DNA from: Aeromonas sp. FDAARGOS 1405
Lineage (GTDB): Bacteria; Pseudomonadota; Gammaproteobacteria; Enterobacterales; Aeromonadaceae
Assembly: GCF_019048265.1 (NCBI RefSeq)
Contig: NZ_CP077311.1
Coordinates: 4,225,001-4,289,000 of the forward strand
Direction: 5' to 3'
DNA: 64,000 nucleotides
The notes under the pieces were generated by a model, which saw only the letters and a list, made by a program, of their open reading frames with translations, did no database searches and had not been told where the DNA came from. Position numbers and translations under genes: made by a program. The first letter of the stretch is position 1; the number at the start of each line of letters is the position of its first letter. This document shows positions 18,385 to 27,539 of this stretch, in pieces.

Positions 18385-18440
18385 CCTCTTATAAACAGTG
18401 TCAACAATCCCGACACCCTCGAATACTAAGGGCTACAACG

Positions 18441-19265
18441 CTATTTGACCTTGTAAACAATTCCGGGATTGCAGCGTATCATCTCGAATCTGTCGGTCAG
18501 TCCCGCAAGTGATTCTGAGGCTCCCAGCATCAAGTACCCACCAGGATTGAGGCTGGAGGCAAACTGGTTGAGGATTTTTGACTTCACTTCCGGTGCAAAA
18601 TAGATAAGCACATTACGGCAAAAAATGATGTCAAATTTACCGAGCAGACTATAGCTTTCCAGCAGATTAAGCGGCCGGAAGGTGGTCAATTTTCTGACTC
18701 GCTCTACCACCCGCATTTTGTTATCACCATAGGGCTCAAAAAACATCTTCTTGCGCTCTGGCGACAATCCGCGGGCCAATGCCAGACTGTCATATACCCC
18801 TTCCTTACACTGATTCAGCATAGTAGTCGATATGTCTGTCCCGACAATCTGCACCCCACCAGGCAAGGTACCCGGTTTCTTCATCTGCTGCTCCAGCGCA
18901 GTCATGGCGATAGAATAGGGCTCCTGCCCCGAAGACGAAGCGGCAGACCAAATCTTGACAGGACGACCACTTTTACCCAGTTCAGGAAAAATCTTGTCGG
19001 TCAACAGCTGGAACGGATAGGTATCGCGAAACCAGAGTGTTTCATTAGTGGTCATCGCATCAACAACCGCCATTTTCAGGTCACGCTCACGCACACTCAT
19101 TGCACGGGTGACCAGTTCAGACAGACTCTCGATGCCAAACTGCGCCATCAACGGTGAGAGACGGCTCTTCACCAGATACTGTTTGTTATCACCCAGCACG
19201 ATTCCGCTCTGTACCGCAAGAAAGTTGCTGAACTGTTTGTATAAGTCGTCCGAAAGTGTCTTCAT
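18441..19265 (-). CDS. cheR: Chemotaxis protein methyltransferase CheR
   Basis: A 274-residue enzyme that methylates glutamates of chemoreceptors with S-adenosylmethionine. An N-terminal helical domain (to about residue 75) is followed by the SAM-binding domain with WSAASSSGQEPYSIAM and the downstream FDIIFCRNVLIYFAPE. It follows cheV by 18 bases. The Shine-Dalgarno is weak (AAAGAAG). Linkage of cheV-cheR to flgB is the arrangement seen in Vibrio and other polar-flagellate gammaproteobacteria. Confidence 0.95.
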   Translation of the reverse strand: MKTLSDDLYKQFSNFLAVQSGIVLGDNKQYLVKSRLSPLMAQFGIESLSELVTRAMSVRERDLKMAVVDAMTTNETLWFRDTYPFQLLTDKIFPELGKSGRPVKIWSAASSSGQEPYSIAMTALEQQMKKPGTLPGGVQIVGTDISTTMLNQCKEGVYDSLALARGLSPERKKMFFEPYGDNKMRVVERVRKLTTFRPLNLLESYSLLGKFDIIFCRNVLIYFAPEVKSKILNQFASSLNPGGYLMLGASESLAGLTDRFEMIRCNPGIVYKVK

Positions 19266-19283
19266 GCAGCTGTTCTTCTTTAA

Positions 19284-20195
19284 TTAGAGTGCGTTTTGTA
19301 CGGCTTTGGCCAATTCATCAGGCTGGAATTTGGCAATAAAGTTGTTTGCACCAACTTTTTGCACCATTGCCTGGTTAAATACACCACTGAGCGAGGTATG
19401 CAGAATAACATGCAAATCTTTGAGATTGGGATTATTCCGGATCTCGGCAGTGAAGGTATAGCCATCCATCTCAGGCATTTCGATATCAGAAATCACCAGC
19501 GCAATCTGATCCTTGATAGGGCCATTTTTGGTCATCTCCAGCAACATATTCAATGCCTCGCGGCCATCTTTTGCCAGCACACATTCGACACCGATTGCCT
19601 CAAGCGCACGCTGTACCTGTTTGCGTGCAACAGACGAGTCATCAGCAACCAGCACAGGACGCCCCAAGGTCGGATGCTCGACACTGGCTTCCACCAGCTC
19701 TTGGCTGACCTCGGTAGAAACAGGAGAGATTTCGTTGAGAATGCGCTCAACGTCGAGGATCTCGACCAACTCACCATCAACCTCGGTAACCGCCGTCATA
19801 TAGTTGATACGGCCGGCCCCCTTGGGGGGAGGCAGAATAGACTCCCAATTCATATTGATAATGCGTTCCACAGAGTGAACCAAAAAACCCTGAATAGAAC
19901 GGTTGTACTCGGAGATGATAATGAAGCACTTGCTCAAATCTTCAATTGGACGCTTGCCCATCGCCATGCTGAGGTCGATGACCGAGATAGTCTGGCCTCG
20001 AATATGAGCAACCCCGCGAATACAGGAGTTCAACTTGGGCATCACGGTCAACGGGGGACACTGCAACACTTCACGCACTTTGAATACGTTGATGCCAAAT
20101 CTTTGACGTCCATTAAGACGAAACAACAACAATTCCAGCCGGTTTTGCCCCACTAGCTGGGTACGTTGGTTGACCGAGTCCAGGATACTGGCCAT
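19284..20195 (-). CDS. cheV: Chemotaxis coupling protein CheV (CheW-receiver fusion)
   Basis: A 303-residue two-domain protein. A CheW-like domain (about 15-160; RFGINVFKVREVL, IRGQTISVIDL) couples receptors to CheA. A C-terminal receiver domain (about 180-300) keeps the acidic pocket (LVADDSS), the phospho-acceptor Asp context (ALVISDIEMPEMDGY) and the Lys near the end (NNFIAKFQPDEL). The ATG at 20195 with AGGGAG upstream is preferred to an in-frame GTG at 20201. No sigma-54 or sigma-28 site is evident for it in the 140-base gap to flgA. Confidence 0.94.
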   Translation of the reverse strand: MASILDSVNQRTQLVGQNRLELLLFRLNGRQRFGINVFKVREVLQCPPLTVMPKLNSCIRGVAHIRGQTISVIDLSMAMGKRPIEDLSKCFIIISEYNRSIQGFLVHSVERIINMNWESILPPPKGAGRINYMTAVTEVDGELVEILDVERILNEISPVSTEVSQELVEASVEHPTLGRPVLVADDSSVARKQVQRALEAIGVECVLAKDGREALNMLLEMTKNGPIKDQIALVISDIEMPEMDGYTFTAEIRNNPNLKDLHVILHTSLSGVFNQAMVQKVGANNFIAKFQPDELAKAVQNAL

Positions 20196-20214
20196 AAACA
20201 CTCCCTAAAAACGC

Positions 20215-20231
20215 TTGGCATTAATCATGCA
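20215..20231 (+). promoter_or_regulatory. Sigma-54 promoter upstream of flgA
   Basis: TTGGCATTAATCATGCA has GG and GC separated by 10 bases and fits the sigma-54 consensus except for the CG after TGGCA and one T of TTGC. It lies about 110 bases upstream of the flgA start in the cheV-flgA divergent region. The matching sites before flgB and flgF support it. Confidence 0.65.
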
Positions 20232-20339
20232 TGCGTGATGGATTGCGTCAGACTATCGATGTGACAACAAACAGATTCTGAAGCAATCATAGTTAAATAT
20301 GGTGATATGCGTGAACAACTTATCGACCGACGAGCGAAA

Positions 20340-21023
20340 ATGATTAACCGACTTTTACTCATCAGCCTCTTTTTTGGCTGCATATCTTCCAGCGATGCCT
20401 CGGAGGTCACAACCTATCTGAGGGAGCGGGCAGAAGAGTTCGTTTATAGCCAACTCGATCTGCAGCTGGATGCCAGAGCAGAGGTCACAGCTGCGACTCT
20501 TGATGAGAGACTCCCACTGACCCGTTGCGAAGATCTGTTGACCATCAGCTTACCAGCAAAAATGGAAATTCGCCGTAATACAACAGTTTACATTAAGTGT
20601 GAAGAAGACAAACCCTGGGATGTCTACTTACCTGTAAGGGTCAGTATTCAAAAACCCTTTGTTACCGTCACGGCTCCGATAGCCAAAGGGGATCTGCTGA
20701 GTGAAAGCCAGCTGGTAGTAGCGTTTCAGGATCAAACCCTGATCCGCGGCGACTACCTGACTGACACAGCCCCTCTTATCGGAGTCCGCAGCAAGCGGGA
20801 GATCAAACCGGGACAGCCCATCCGTTTGAGCCAAGTTTGCGTGGTATGTAAAGGGGATCAGGTCACCCTGACTGCCGAGAACAGCAATTTCCAGATCAAA
20901 ACCATGGCCCGAGCCTTGCAAGATGGCAGTTTCGGAGAGATCATCAAACTCGTCAATATTCGCTCCGGCAAAACGGTGGAAGGTAAAGTCACAGCTGTCG
21001 GTGCCGCATCGGTCACTTTTTGA
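20340..21023 (+). CDS. flgA: Flagellar P-ring assembly chaperone FlgA
   Basis: A 227-residue periplasmic chaperone for P-ring formation. The signal peptide MINRLLLISLFFGCISSSDA is at the chosen start; 11 further open codons upstream would place charged residues before it. The SAF-like C-terminal domain shows IAKGDLLSESQLV, REIKPGQPIRLSQV and IKLVNIRSGKTVEGKV, all typical of FlgA. It is divergent from cheV, followed by flgM-flgN under a separate promoter. Confidence 0.93.
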   Translation: MINRLLLISLFFGCISSSDASEVTTYLRERAEEFVYSQLDLQLDARAEVTAATLDERLPLTRCEDLLTISLPAKMEIRRNTTVYIKCEEDKPWDVYLPVRVSIQKPFVTVTAPIAKGDLLSESQLVVAFQDQTLIRGDYLTDTAPLIGVRSKREIKPGQPIRLSQVCVVCKGDQVTLTAENSNFQIKTMARALQDGSFGEIIKLVNIRSGKTVEGKVTAVGAASVTF

Positions 21024-21048
21024 TATCCGGAGCCTGAACAATTTTTTC

Positions 21049-21075
21049 TAAAGTTTTGACCTGCCGCACCGATAA
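21049..21075 (+). promoter_or_regulatory. Sigma-28 (FliA) promoter upstream of flgM
   Basis: TAAAGTTT (21049-21056), an 11-base spacer and ACCGATAA (21068-21075) match the FliA consensus TAAAGTTT-N11-GCCGATAA at 15 of 16 fixed positions. It lies in the flgA-flgM gap, 40 bases before the flgM start. It gives the usual feedback in which FliA drives its own anti-sigma factor. Confidence 0.88.
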
Positions 21076-21114
21076 ACAGGTAAGCAAACCTTAAAGCAGA
21101 CGAAGGTAACTAAA

Positions 21115-21435
21115 ATGGCCATCAACAATATCAACAACTTGGCGAATAATCGGTTGCAAAATACCGCTAATAGCCAGGGGACAGGCAGCAAGTCAGTCAC
21201 CTCATCGCCCGAAAACAAAGCGACCACTGTCAAGCTGGACTCAGTCTCCTTGACCAGTGAAGCGCAACAATTGCAAAAAATGCAACAGAACCTCAATACC
21301 GCCTCAACCGGCAACGAGAGCAAGGTTGAACGACTGAAGAAAGCCGTCGCGAGTGGCGAATATCAGGTTAACAGCGACGCTGTGGCCAAGAAGATGTTCA
21401 GTTTCGAGGCCAATCTGGACAAAGTTCTGGGATGA
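21115..21435 (+). CDS. flgM: Anti-sigma-28 factor FlgM
   Basis: A 106-residue protein that binds FliA until exported through the finished hook. The N-terminus is Asn-rich and disordered (MAINNINNLANNRLQNT). The C-terminal half has the conserved VKLDSVSLTSEAQQLQKM and VERLKKAVASGEYQVNSDAVA. The start has GAAGGTAACTAAA upstream. The stop overlaps the flgN start by four bases (ATGA). Confidence 0.94.
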   Translation: MAINNINNLANNRLQNTANSQGTGSKSVTSSPENKATTVKLDSVSLTSEAQQLQKMQQNLNTASTGNESKVERLKKAVASGEYQVNSDAVAKKMFSFEANLDKVLG

Positions 21436-21848
21436 TGGATTTACCTTCGTTACTGCACACCCAAGATGATTACCTCAGCCAGATGCAATGCATTCTGGAA
21501 GAGGAATTCAGCTTGCTCGAACAGCATCAGGCACTGGCCCTGCCTGCACTGACCGAGCGCAAACAGCAGCTGCTTGCTGCGATAGAAACGCTGGACAAGA
21601 CCCTCGCAGAGATGCCGGAACTGGCACTGCAGCTGGCAGCCTATCCAGACGAGATGGCGCAGCTTCGTGCAAAACTGGATGCCTGCCAGGCACAAAATGA
21701 TATCAACGGTCGATTGCTTGAATTGAGCATCGTCTCAAACCGTCGTCTGGCAACCTTTCTGAGTCAACTGCGCGATCGCAACAGCCTGACCTATGACGCC
21801 AAGGGTAATACTCGCTCTGGCACCCGCTCCTACGGTATCAAGGCCTGA
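21432..21848 (+). CDS. flgN: Flagellar export chaperone FlgN
   Basis: A 138-residue helical protein. FlgN is the cytosolic chaperone for FlgK and FlgL. Supporting features are the size, long amphipathic helices (heptad-like Leu/Ala spacing in 20-110), and position after flgM with ATGA overlap. The sequence itself is poorly conserved, as usual for FlgN. A second ATG one codon later (21435) is equally possible. Confidence 0.85.
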   Translation: MMDLPSLLHTQDDYLSQMQCILEEEFSLLEQHQALALPALTERKQQLLAAIETLDKTLAEMPELALQLAAYPDEMAQLRAKLDACQAQNDINGRLLELSIVSNRRLATFLSQLRDRNSLTYDAKGNTRSGTRSYGIKA

Positions 21849-21876
21849 CATCTCTTATCAGGCCTTGCATTTTTGC
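21840..21876 (+). terminator. Terminator of flgM-flgN
   Basis: AAGGCCTGA (21840-21848, overlapping the flgN stop) pairs with TCAGGCCTT (21858-21866) and is followed by GCATTTTTG. Confidence 0.82.
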
Positions 21877-21884
21877 TCGCAGTT

Positions 21885-22427
21885 TTAAAGCACCAGTCGC
21901 AACAACTCTCGCCCATCCTCACACGCATTGACGCGCAGTATCCCGTCCTCATAGCTCCCGTAACTGGCAGGCAACTCGCCGCGCGGGAAACAGATCGACC
22001 CCGGGTTCATCAAGATCCGTTCCCCCTGCCACTCCAGCACCGGCACATGGGTGTGGCCGCTCAGGAACAGACTACCCGGCGGTAGCTGTACCTCGTCCGG
22101 GCGATAAAGATGGCCATGGCTGACAAACCAGCGCCGCTCATCGACCAGCAACTGGTTGTAGGGGGCTGTGATGGGAAAGCGCAACAGCATCTGATCCACT
22201 TCGGAATCGCAATTGCCCCGCACCGCGATGATCTGTGGCGCCAGCTCGTTGAGCCGATCGGCCACCGCAGCCGGGTTATATCCCTCCGGCAGAGGATTAC
22301 GCGGGCCATGGTTGAGCAGATCGCCGAGCAGCAGATAGTGATCCGGCTGCCAGGGCTCAAGTTGGGTCAGCACCCGCTCCAGCGCAATGATGCTGCCGTG
22401 GATGTCGGAAATGATGGCAAGTTTCAT
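21885..22427 (-). CDS. yfcE: Metallophosphoesterase YfcE
   Basis: A 180-residue phosphodiesterase of the MJ0936/YfcE family. It shows the two-metal motifs in order: IISDIHGS (residues 5-12), LLGDLLNHGP (about 38-47), VRGNCDSEVD (about 76-85) and the C-terminal LSGHTHVPV. E. coli YfcE is a Mn2+-dependent phosphodiesterase of unknown physiological substrate. GAGGAGCATTTC precedes the ATG at 22427. It lies 10 bases downstream of the OppA-type gene on the same strand, so they may be co-transcribed. Confidence 0.9.
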   Translation of the reverse strand: MKLAIISDIHGSIIALERVLTQLEPWQPDHYLLLGDLLNHGPRNPLPEGYNPAAVADRLNELAPQIIAVRGNCDSEVDQMLLRFPITAPYNQLLVDERRWFVSHGHLYRPDEVQLPPGSLFLSGHTHVPVLEWQGERILMNPGSICFPRGELPASYGSYEDGILRVNACEDGRELLRLVL

Positions 22428-22437
22428 GAAATGCTCC

Positions 22438-24075
22438 TCACTGCGGGCTGAAATAGAGATCCTTGGTGGCAATCGTCCCTTTCAAATTCTGGCTGGGCAG
22501 TCCCCGCAGGGTGGGGTCAACCAGTCTCATCTGATTGTAATGATACACGGGGAGGATCGGCGCCTCCTCAAGCAGCAACTGTTCGGCATGCCGGTAGAGT
22601 TCAACCCGGCTCGCGCTGTCCAGCGTATTGGCAGCCTGCTCCAGCAACAGATCAAAGTCGGGATTGCAGTAGCCGCTCTCGTTGCGCAGATCCTGACAAC
22701 GGAAGCTGCCCAACATGGCAGACGGCTCCACGTAATCGCCAAACAGGAAGCTTCTGGCCACCTGGAAATCACCGCTATCCTTGGCCACCTGATAGGCACC
22801 CCACTCCAGACTGTTGAGGGTGACCTGTACCCCCAGCTTCTGCCACATGGCGGCAATGGCCATCGCCATCTGCTTGTGGGTTTCTGCGCTGTTGTAGGTA
22901 ATGCTCAGCTTGAGTGGATTGGCACTGTTATACCCTGCCGCTGACAGCAACGCTGCCGCTTTGGCCTGGCGGGTTAGCATATCTTCAAGCGCCACAGGCA
23001 ATATCACCCGGGGGTAACCCGGCATCTCCGGCAACAGCGACCATGCTGCCTGTTCATCCTGCCCGCTCACCGATCCAATGAGCTGCTGTCGATCAACCGC
23101 CATGGAGAGCGCCTGACGCACCCGCACATCCTGCAGTTCGGGTCGCTTCAAATTGAACGCATAGAGATAGGTGCCAAACAGCGGCAAGCCCCAGAGCCGC
23201 TCCGGAGACTCGCGCTTCATCTTCTGGTAATAGCCGAGGGAGACCTTGTTGGTAAGCTGTATTTCACCAGCCTCATAGCGCAGCCGTTCGGCATGTTGCG
23301 AAGTGATAGGCAGATAGGTGACCCGTCCGATACGGGTGTGAAGGTCATCCCAGTAGTGGATATTGCGCTCGGCTTCGATCTGCTCGTTCGGCGTCCAGCT
23401 TGCCAGCCGATAAGCACCATTGCTCACCAGCTTGCCGGGCTCGGTCCACTGCTTGCCAAATTTGGCTATCGCCTTCTGGTTGACTGGCACAAAGGGGCGC
23501 TGACTGATGAGTTGCAGGAAATAGGGAGCCGGCCGCTCTAGGGTGACTTTCAGGATCTGATCGCTTTGCGCCTCAATGCCAAGATTGTCGAGCTCCAGTG
23601 CGCCGGCATAGATGGATTGCGCATTGTTGATCCCCGTCGCCAGCAGCAATCCGGCAGAAGGAGAGTTGATGGCCGGATCGAGCAGACGGCGCCAGGCATA
23701 GACGAAATCAGCGGCCACCAGCGGCTCGCCATTGGACCATTTCAGTTGAGGGCGCAGGAAGAATCGCCACTCCAGCCCATCTTCACTCACCTCCCAGCGC
23801 TGTGCCTGAGCAGGGACGATATGCCCCTGACCATCTTCGCTGACCAGCCCTTCAAACAGATCGACCAGTACCGCCTCCCCCGGAAAACCGGATCGCACCA
23901 GCGCCGGATCCAGTGACTCCGGCTCGGCACCGTTGCCCTTGACCAGGGTTTGCCGATCGGCAAGCAGAGGCTGCTGCTCAACGGTGGTGGCATGGGCCAG
24001 GGGCCCAGCCAGCACGGCAAGCAATAGCGGGGAGAGCCAGCGTTGCGCCAGCTTGGGGAAGAAACCATACCTCAT
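22438..24075 (-). CDS. OppA-family periplasmic peptide-binding protein
   Basis: A 545-residue periplasmic solute-binding protein of the SBP family 5 (OppA/MppA). A signal peptide spans about residues 1-29 (LLLAVLAGPLAHA). Mature-region signatures are EPESLDPALVRSGFPGEA, DGLEWRFFLRPQLKWSNGEP and FVYAWRRLLDP, closest in style to OppA and MppA. No permease or ATPase gene is adjacent, so this is an orphan receptor that probably docks on an Opp-type transporter encoded elsewhere. The exact ligand cannot be told; MppA-like murein tripeptide binding is one possibility. Confidence 0.88.
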   Translation of the reverse strand: MRYGFFPKLAQRWLSPLLLAVLAGPLAHATTVEQQPLLADRQTLVKGNGAEPESLDPALVRSGFPGEAVLVDLFEGLVSEDGQGHIVPAQAQRWEVSEDGLEWRFFLRPQLKWSNGEPLVAADFVYAWRRLLDPAINSPSAGLLLATGINNAQSIYAGALELDNLGIEAQSDQILKVTLERPAPYFLQLISQRPFVPVNQKAIAKFGKQWTEPGKLVSNGAYRLASWTPNEQIEAERNIHYWDDLHTRIGRVTYLPITSQHAERLRYEAGEIQLTNKVSLGYYQKMKRESPERLWGLPLFGTYLYAFNLKRPELQDVRVRQALSMAVDRQQLIGSVSGQDEQAAWSLLPEMPGYPRVILPVALEDMLTRQAKAAALLSAAGYNSANPLKLSITYNSAETHKQMAMAIAAMWQKLGVQVTLNSLEWGAYQVAKDSGDFQVARSFLFGDYVEPSAMLGSFRCQDLRNESGYCNPDFDLLLEQAANTLDSASRVELYRHAEQLLLEEAPILPVYHYNQMRLVDPTLRGLPSQNLKGTIATKDLYFSPQ

Positions 24076-24231
24076 GACAAAACCTCGAATAACACCACTG
24101 CAGGAGGGGAAGGCCGACGGCGCGCCTGATGAATGCCTGATGCCGCTCTTGTTATCCCCGAAAACGCCCCGTATTGTATCGGGCTTGCCCGGGAGATGGA
24201 GTCTTTCGGGTTAATTTTTTCAGGAGTTTTT

Positions 24232-25131
24232 ATGGGTTATGAGTGGCTGGCCCTCGCGTCGGCCAGTTTATGGGCAGTTGCAGCGCTAATTTCGGTCAAA
24301 CCGGCCCGTCATCTCGGCGCATTTGCCTACAGCCGCTGGCGCATGTTTCTGGTCAGCCTGATGCTCGGCACCATGAGTCTGCTCACCGGTGGCTGGCAAA
24401 CCCTCACCGCAAACGCCCTGCCCCTGCTCGCCATCTCGGGGCTGGTCGGCATCTTCGTGGGCGATACGGCGCTGTTTGCCTGCATGAACCGGTTGGGGCC
24501 AAGACGCAGTGCCCTGCTTTTTTCCTGCCATGCGCTGTTTTCCGCCCTGCTTGGGCTCTGGCTCTTTAATGAACAGCTGACGGGCTGGCGACTGCTGGGG
24601 GCCATGCTGGTCTTTGCCGGCGTGATGCTGGCGATCCTGTTTGGCAGACGCAGTAGCAGCAACGAGTGGGAGCAGATCCGTGGCAATCTGGCGCTGGGAA
24701 TTGGCCTTGGCCTGACGGCGGCATTGTGTCAAAGCGTGGGAGCCATCATCGCCAAGCCGGTGATGATGAGTGGTGAGGTGGATGCGGTGAGTGCATCGGG
24801 TATCCGGATGGGCAGTGCCCTGCTGGCCCACTACGTCCTTCGGCTGGGGCGTTTGCCACTGGCCATGCCGCTCAAACCGGTCAATCGCCATATCCTCGCC
24901 ATGATTGCCACCAACGGTTTTCTGGCGATGGGGCTGGGCATGACGCTGATCCTGATGGCGCTGCGGCAGGGCGAGGTGGGCATGGTGGCCATTCTCTCCT
25001 CCACCACGCCGGTACTGCTGCTGCCGCTGTTGTGGTGGCACTCGGGGGAGCGGCCATCCATTGCCGCCTGGGCGGGTGCACTGATTGCCACCCTGGGCAC
25101 AGCACTGGTGCTGGGTTTCAGCACTCACTGA
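24232..25131 (+). CDS. EamA-family (DMT) membrane transporter
   Basis: A 299-residue protein with about ten hydrophobic segments in two EamA repeats. The first repeat ends near residue 140 (LFNEQLTGWRLLGAMLVFAGVML), the second near the C-terminus (HSGERPSIAAWAGALIATLGTALVLG). The start at 24232 has CAGGAGTTTTT upstream and begins at the first membrane helix. Members export or import small metabolites; the substrate is unknown. It is divergent from the OppA-type gene. Confidence 0.85.
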   Translation: MGYEWLALASASLWAVAALISVKPARHLGAFAYSRWRMFLVSLMLGTMSLLTGGWQTLTANALPLLAISGLVGIFVGDTALFACMNRLGPRRSALLFSCHALFSALLGLWLFNEQLTGWRLLGAMLVFAGVMLAILFGRRSSSNEWEQIRGNLALGIGLGLTAALCQSVGAIIAKPVMMSGEVDAVSASGIRMGSALLAHYVLRLGRLPLAMPLKPVNRHILAMIATNGFLAMGLGMTLILMALRQGEVGMVAILSSTTPVLLLPLLWWHSGERPSIAAWAGALIATLGTALVLGFSTH

Positions 25132-25150
25132 CCCCCGGCACCATCCCTGA

Positions 25151-25843
25151 TCAGAACAGGGCAATCTCCTCAGCGGTCAGCTCACGGTATTCACCGGGAG
25201 CTAGCGCCTCATCTAGCGTCAAGCCGCCCACCCGCTCGCGATGCAAGCCAACGACCTTGTTGCCGATGGAGGCAAACATCCGCTTGACCTGGTGGTACTT
25301 GCCTTCGTGAATGGTCAGGCGGGCCTCGCACTCGCCGAGAATTTCCAGCTGGGCAGGACGGGTTTTATCGGTCTCGTTACGCAGGTAGACTCCTTCGGCG
25401 AACAGCTCGATTGCATCCGGGCTCACCGGATCGGCCAGCCAGACGTGATAGGTCTTGGCACACTCGTGGCGCGGCGAGGTGATGCGGTGGGACCATTGAC
25501 CGTCATCGGTCACCAGCACCAGACCCGTGGTATCGAGGTCGAGGCGACCCACTACATGCAGCTTGCCCATCGCCGGTTCATCCATCAGGAAGAAGACAGT
25601 CGGGTGATCCGGATCCTCGTTGGAGCAGACATACCCTTCCGGCTTGTGCAGCATGAAATAGCGGTTGCGCTGCTCCAGCGTCAGCAGCACGCCGTCAAAC
25701 TCGATCTGGCTCTGCTCATTGATATGAAAGGCGGGCTGCTTGACCACAATGCCATCCACCATGACCTCACCCTGACGGATCAGTTTGCCTGCCAGCGAGC
25801 GGGTCAAATCGGAACAATCGCACAGAAATTTATCAAGCCGCAT
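25151..25843 (-). CDS. rsuA: 16S rRNA pseudouridine(516) synthase RsuA
   Basis: A 230-residue enzyme converting U516 of 16S rRNA to pseudouridine. The N-terminal S4 domain ([20 protein letters not shown]) is followed by the catalytic domain with the active-site Asp in [18 protein letters not shown]. The C-terminal [22 protein letters not shown] is typical of RsuA. The ATG at 25843 is used; an in-frame TTG two codons upstream is less likely. It converges with the EamA gene. Confidence 0.92.
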   Translation of the reverse strand: MRLDKFLCDCSDLTRSLAGKLIRQGEVMVDGIVVKQPAFHINEQSQIEFDGVLLTLEQRNRYFMLHKPEGYVCSNEDPDHPTVFFLMDEPAMGKLHVVGRLDLDTTGLVLVTDDGQWSHRITSPRHECAKTYHVWLADPVSPDAIELFAEGVYLRNETDKTRPAQLEILGECEARLTIHEGKYHQVKRMFASIGNKVVGLHRERVGGLTLDEALAPGEYRELTAEEIALF

Positions 25844-26011
25844 GCACAACCTCGGAGTCCAACAAGTAAAGGGGCGTCATTATATCGGGCGGGGGCGACA
25901 ACGCCACTGTTAAGGGGTTGCCAATTATGACGAACTGGTCATCCGATGTTACACTTCTCCGGTGTGACCCATCCGAACGATACTCATAATAATAAGAGTC
26001 AGGAAGCCCTC

Positions 26012-27211
26012 ATGAAGTCTCAAGCATCCTATCCCGTCATTCCCGTCAACCAGCTGAAACCCGGCATGTATGTCATTGCTATCGCCAGCCAGACAGGTGG
26101 GATGGAGATCGCCCAGATGGGCTTGGTGACCAGCGTGGCGCAAATTGCCAATCTGGTGCGTCAGGGGGTGCTCACGGTACGCATCGATCTGGCCCGCAGC
26201 AAGCTGGGCAGTGCCGAGAGTGACGCCGTTACCTCCCCCGATCTCAATGCCAACAGCGCCCAGGTGGGACGCCGGGCCAGTGCCAACGGCGAAGGACGGG
26301 AGCTTAAAATCCGCCGCCTCTATCAGGAAGCGCGCGAGCTGCAAGGCAAGTTCATTCGCCACCTCAAAGCGGGTGAGCCCATCGACATCACTCCGCTGGC
26401 CGAAGTCGCCGAAGAGATGGTGGATACCATGTTCACCCACGGCGATGCCATGCTCTGTCTGGCCCGTATTCGCGCCAAGGATGCCTACCTGATGGAGCAC
26501 TCCATGAACGTGGCCATTCTGCTGGCCAACTTTGGCCGCTATCTGGGACTGGAGCGCAGCGTGCTCAAGGAGCTGACCCTGGGTGGCCTGCTGCACGACG
26601 TGGGCAAGATCATGACCCCGGACGAGGTGCTCCACAAACCGGGCAAGCTGACCGACGAGGAGTTCGCCATCATGCGCCAGCATGTGGTGCACAGTTACGA
26701 GATCCTCAGCAATACCCCTGGCATCACCCCCACCATGCTGGAAGTGGCCGCCAACCACCACGAGCGGCTCGATGGCTCCGGCTACCCGCAGCGACTCAAG
26801 GGAGAGCAGCTCTCTCTCTATACCCGGATGAGCGGCATCGTCGATGTCTATGATGCCATCACTGCAGATCGGGTCTACAAAGCGGGTATGCAGCCGACCC
26901 AGGCCTTCCGCATTCTGCTCAAGGGGATCAATCAGCACTTTGATGCCGAACTGGTTACCAAGTTCATCAAGTGCATGGGAGTCTATCCGGTGGGAACCCT
27001 GGTACAGCTCTCAAACCAGCGCCTGGCTATCGTGATGCAGCGCAACGAGCAGCAGCCGCTCAAGCCGGTGGTCAAGGTGATCTATCACGCCACCCAGCGT
27101 CACTACCTCGACGTACAGTGGCTGGATCTGGCCAAGTCAGGGGTGCAGGAGAGCATCGAAAACACGGTCGACCCCAAAGAGTTTGGCATCAACCTCGCCA
27201 ACTTCTTCTAA
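26012..27211 (+). CDS. HD-GYP domain cyclic-di-GMP phosphodiesterase
   Basis: A 399-residue protein with an N-terminal DUF3391-like region (about 1-110) and a complete HD-GYP domain (about 140-350). The diagnostic residues are intact: HSMNVA, the HD pair in LLHDVGKI (about 192-199), and HHERLDGSGYP (about 248-258). Enzymes of this type hydrolyse c-di-GMP to GMP via pGpG and favour motility over biofilm. The ATG at 26012 has AGGA upstream; the upstream open codons are not needed. It converges with a small minus-strand ORF. Confidence 0.92.
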   Translation: MKSQASYPVIPVNQLKPGMYVIAIASQTGGMEIAQMGLVTSVAQIANLVRQGVLTVRIDLARSKLGSAESDAVTSPDLNANSAQVGRRASANGEGRELKIRRLYQEARELQGKFIRHLKAGEPIDITPLAEVAEEMVDTMFTHGDAMLCLARIRAKDAYLMEHSMNVAILLANFGRYLGLERSVLKELTLGGLLHDVGKIMTPDEVLHKPGKLTDEEFAIMRQHVVHSYEILSNTPGITPTMLEVAANHHERLDGSGYPQRLKGEQLSLYTRMSGIVDVYDAITADRVYKAGMQPTQAFRILLKGINQHFDAELVTKFIKCMGVYPVGTLVQLSNQRLAIVMQRNEQQPLKPVVKVIYHATQRHYLDVQWLDLAKSGVQESIENTVDPKEFGINLANFF

Positions 27212-27229
27212 ATCTCTCACCTCGGATAT

Positions 27230-27409
27230 TCATGATTGGCGCTGGCTGTCGAGCCAGTGCTGGATCAGAAACTCCTCATCCAGCGGCGAGAGATCAAAAC
27301 GCAGGCTGGCCTCTTCAATGGCAGAGATATCGTGCTGGTGATGCTCGCTAAGCCAACGCACCGCACGACGCAAATCTTCACCATGGGGGAGTAGCAGATG
27401 GTCGCTCAT
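27230..27409 (-). CDS. Small acidic protein of unknown function
   Basis: A 59-residue ORF beginning MSDHLLLPHGEDLRRAV with a strong ribosome site (GGAGGTATCCC). I do not recognise the family. It is predicted helical, acidic and soluble (DLSPLDEEFLIQHWLDSQR). The same frame stays open for 61 more codons upstream, including GDKLIAVIEGEGEEARVMGI, whose codon use looks coding, and would run into the 3' end of the aldolase gene. A longer product up to 27592 therefore cannot be excluded. Confidence 0.5.
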   Translation of the reverse strand: MSDHLLLPHGEDLRRAVRWLSEHHQHDISAIEEASLRFDLSPLDEEFLIQHWLDSQRQS

Positions 27410-27539
27410 GGGATACCTCCGGTAGACTGCAAGGCGGCCCGCGAACGTGACCACCTCTTTCCAGTCTAGTCGGTCAATCCCCATCACCCGCGCTTCTTCA
27501 CCCTCCCCCTCAATCACGGCAATCAGCTTGTCACCGGGA

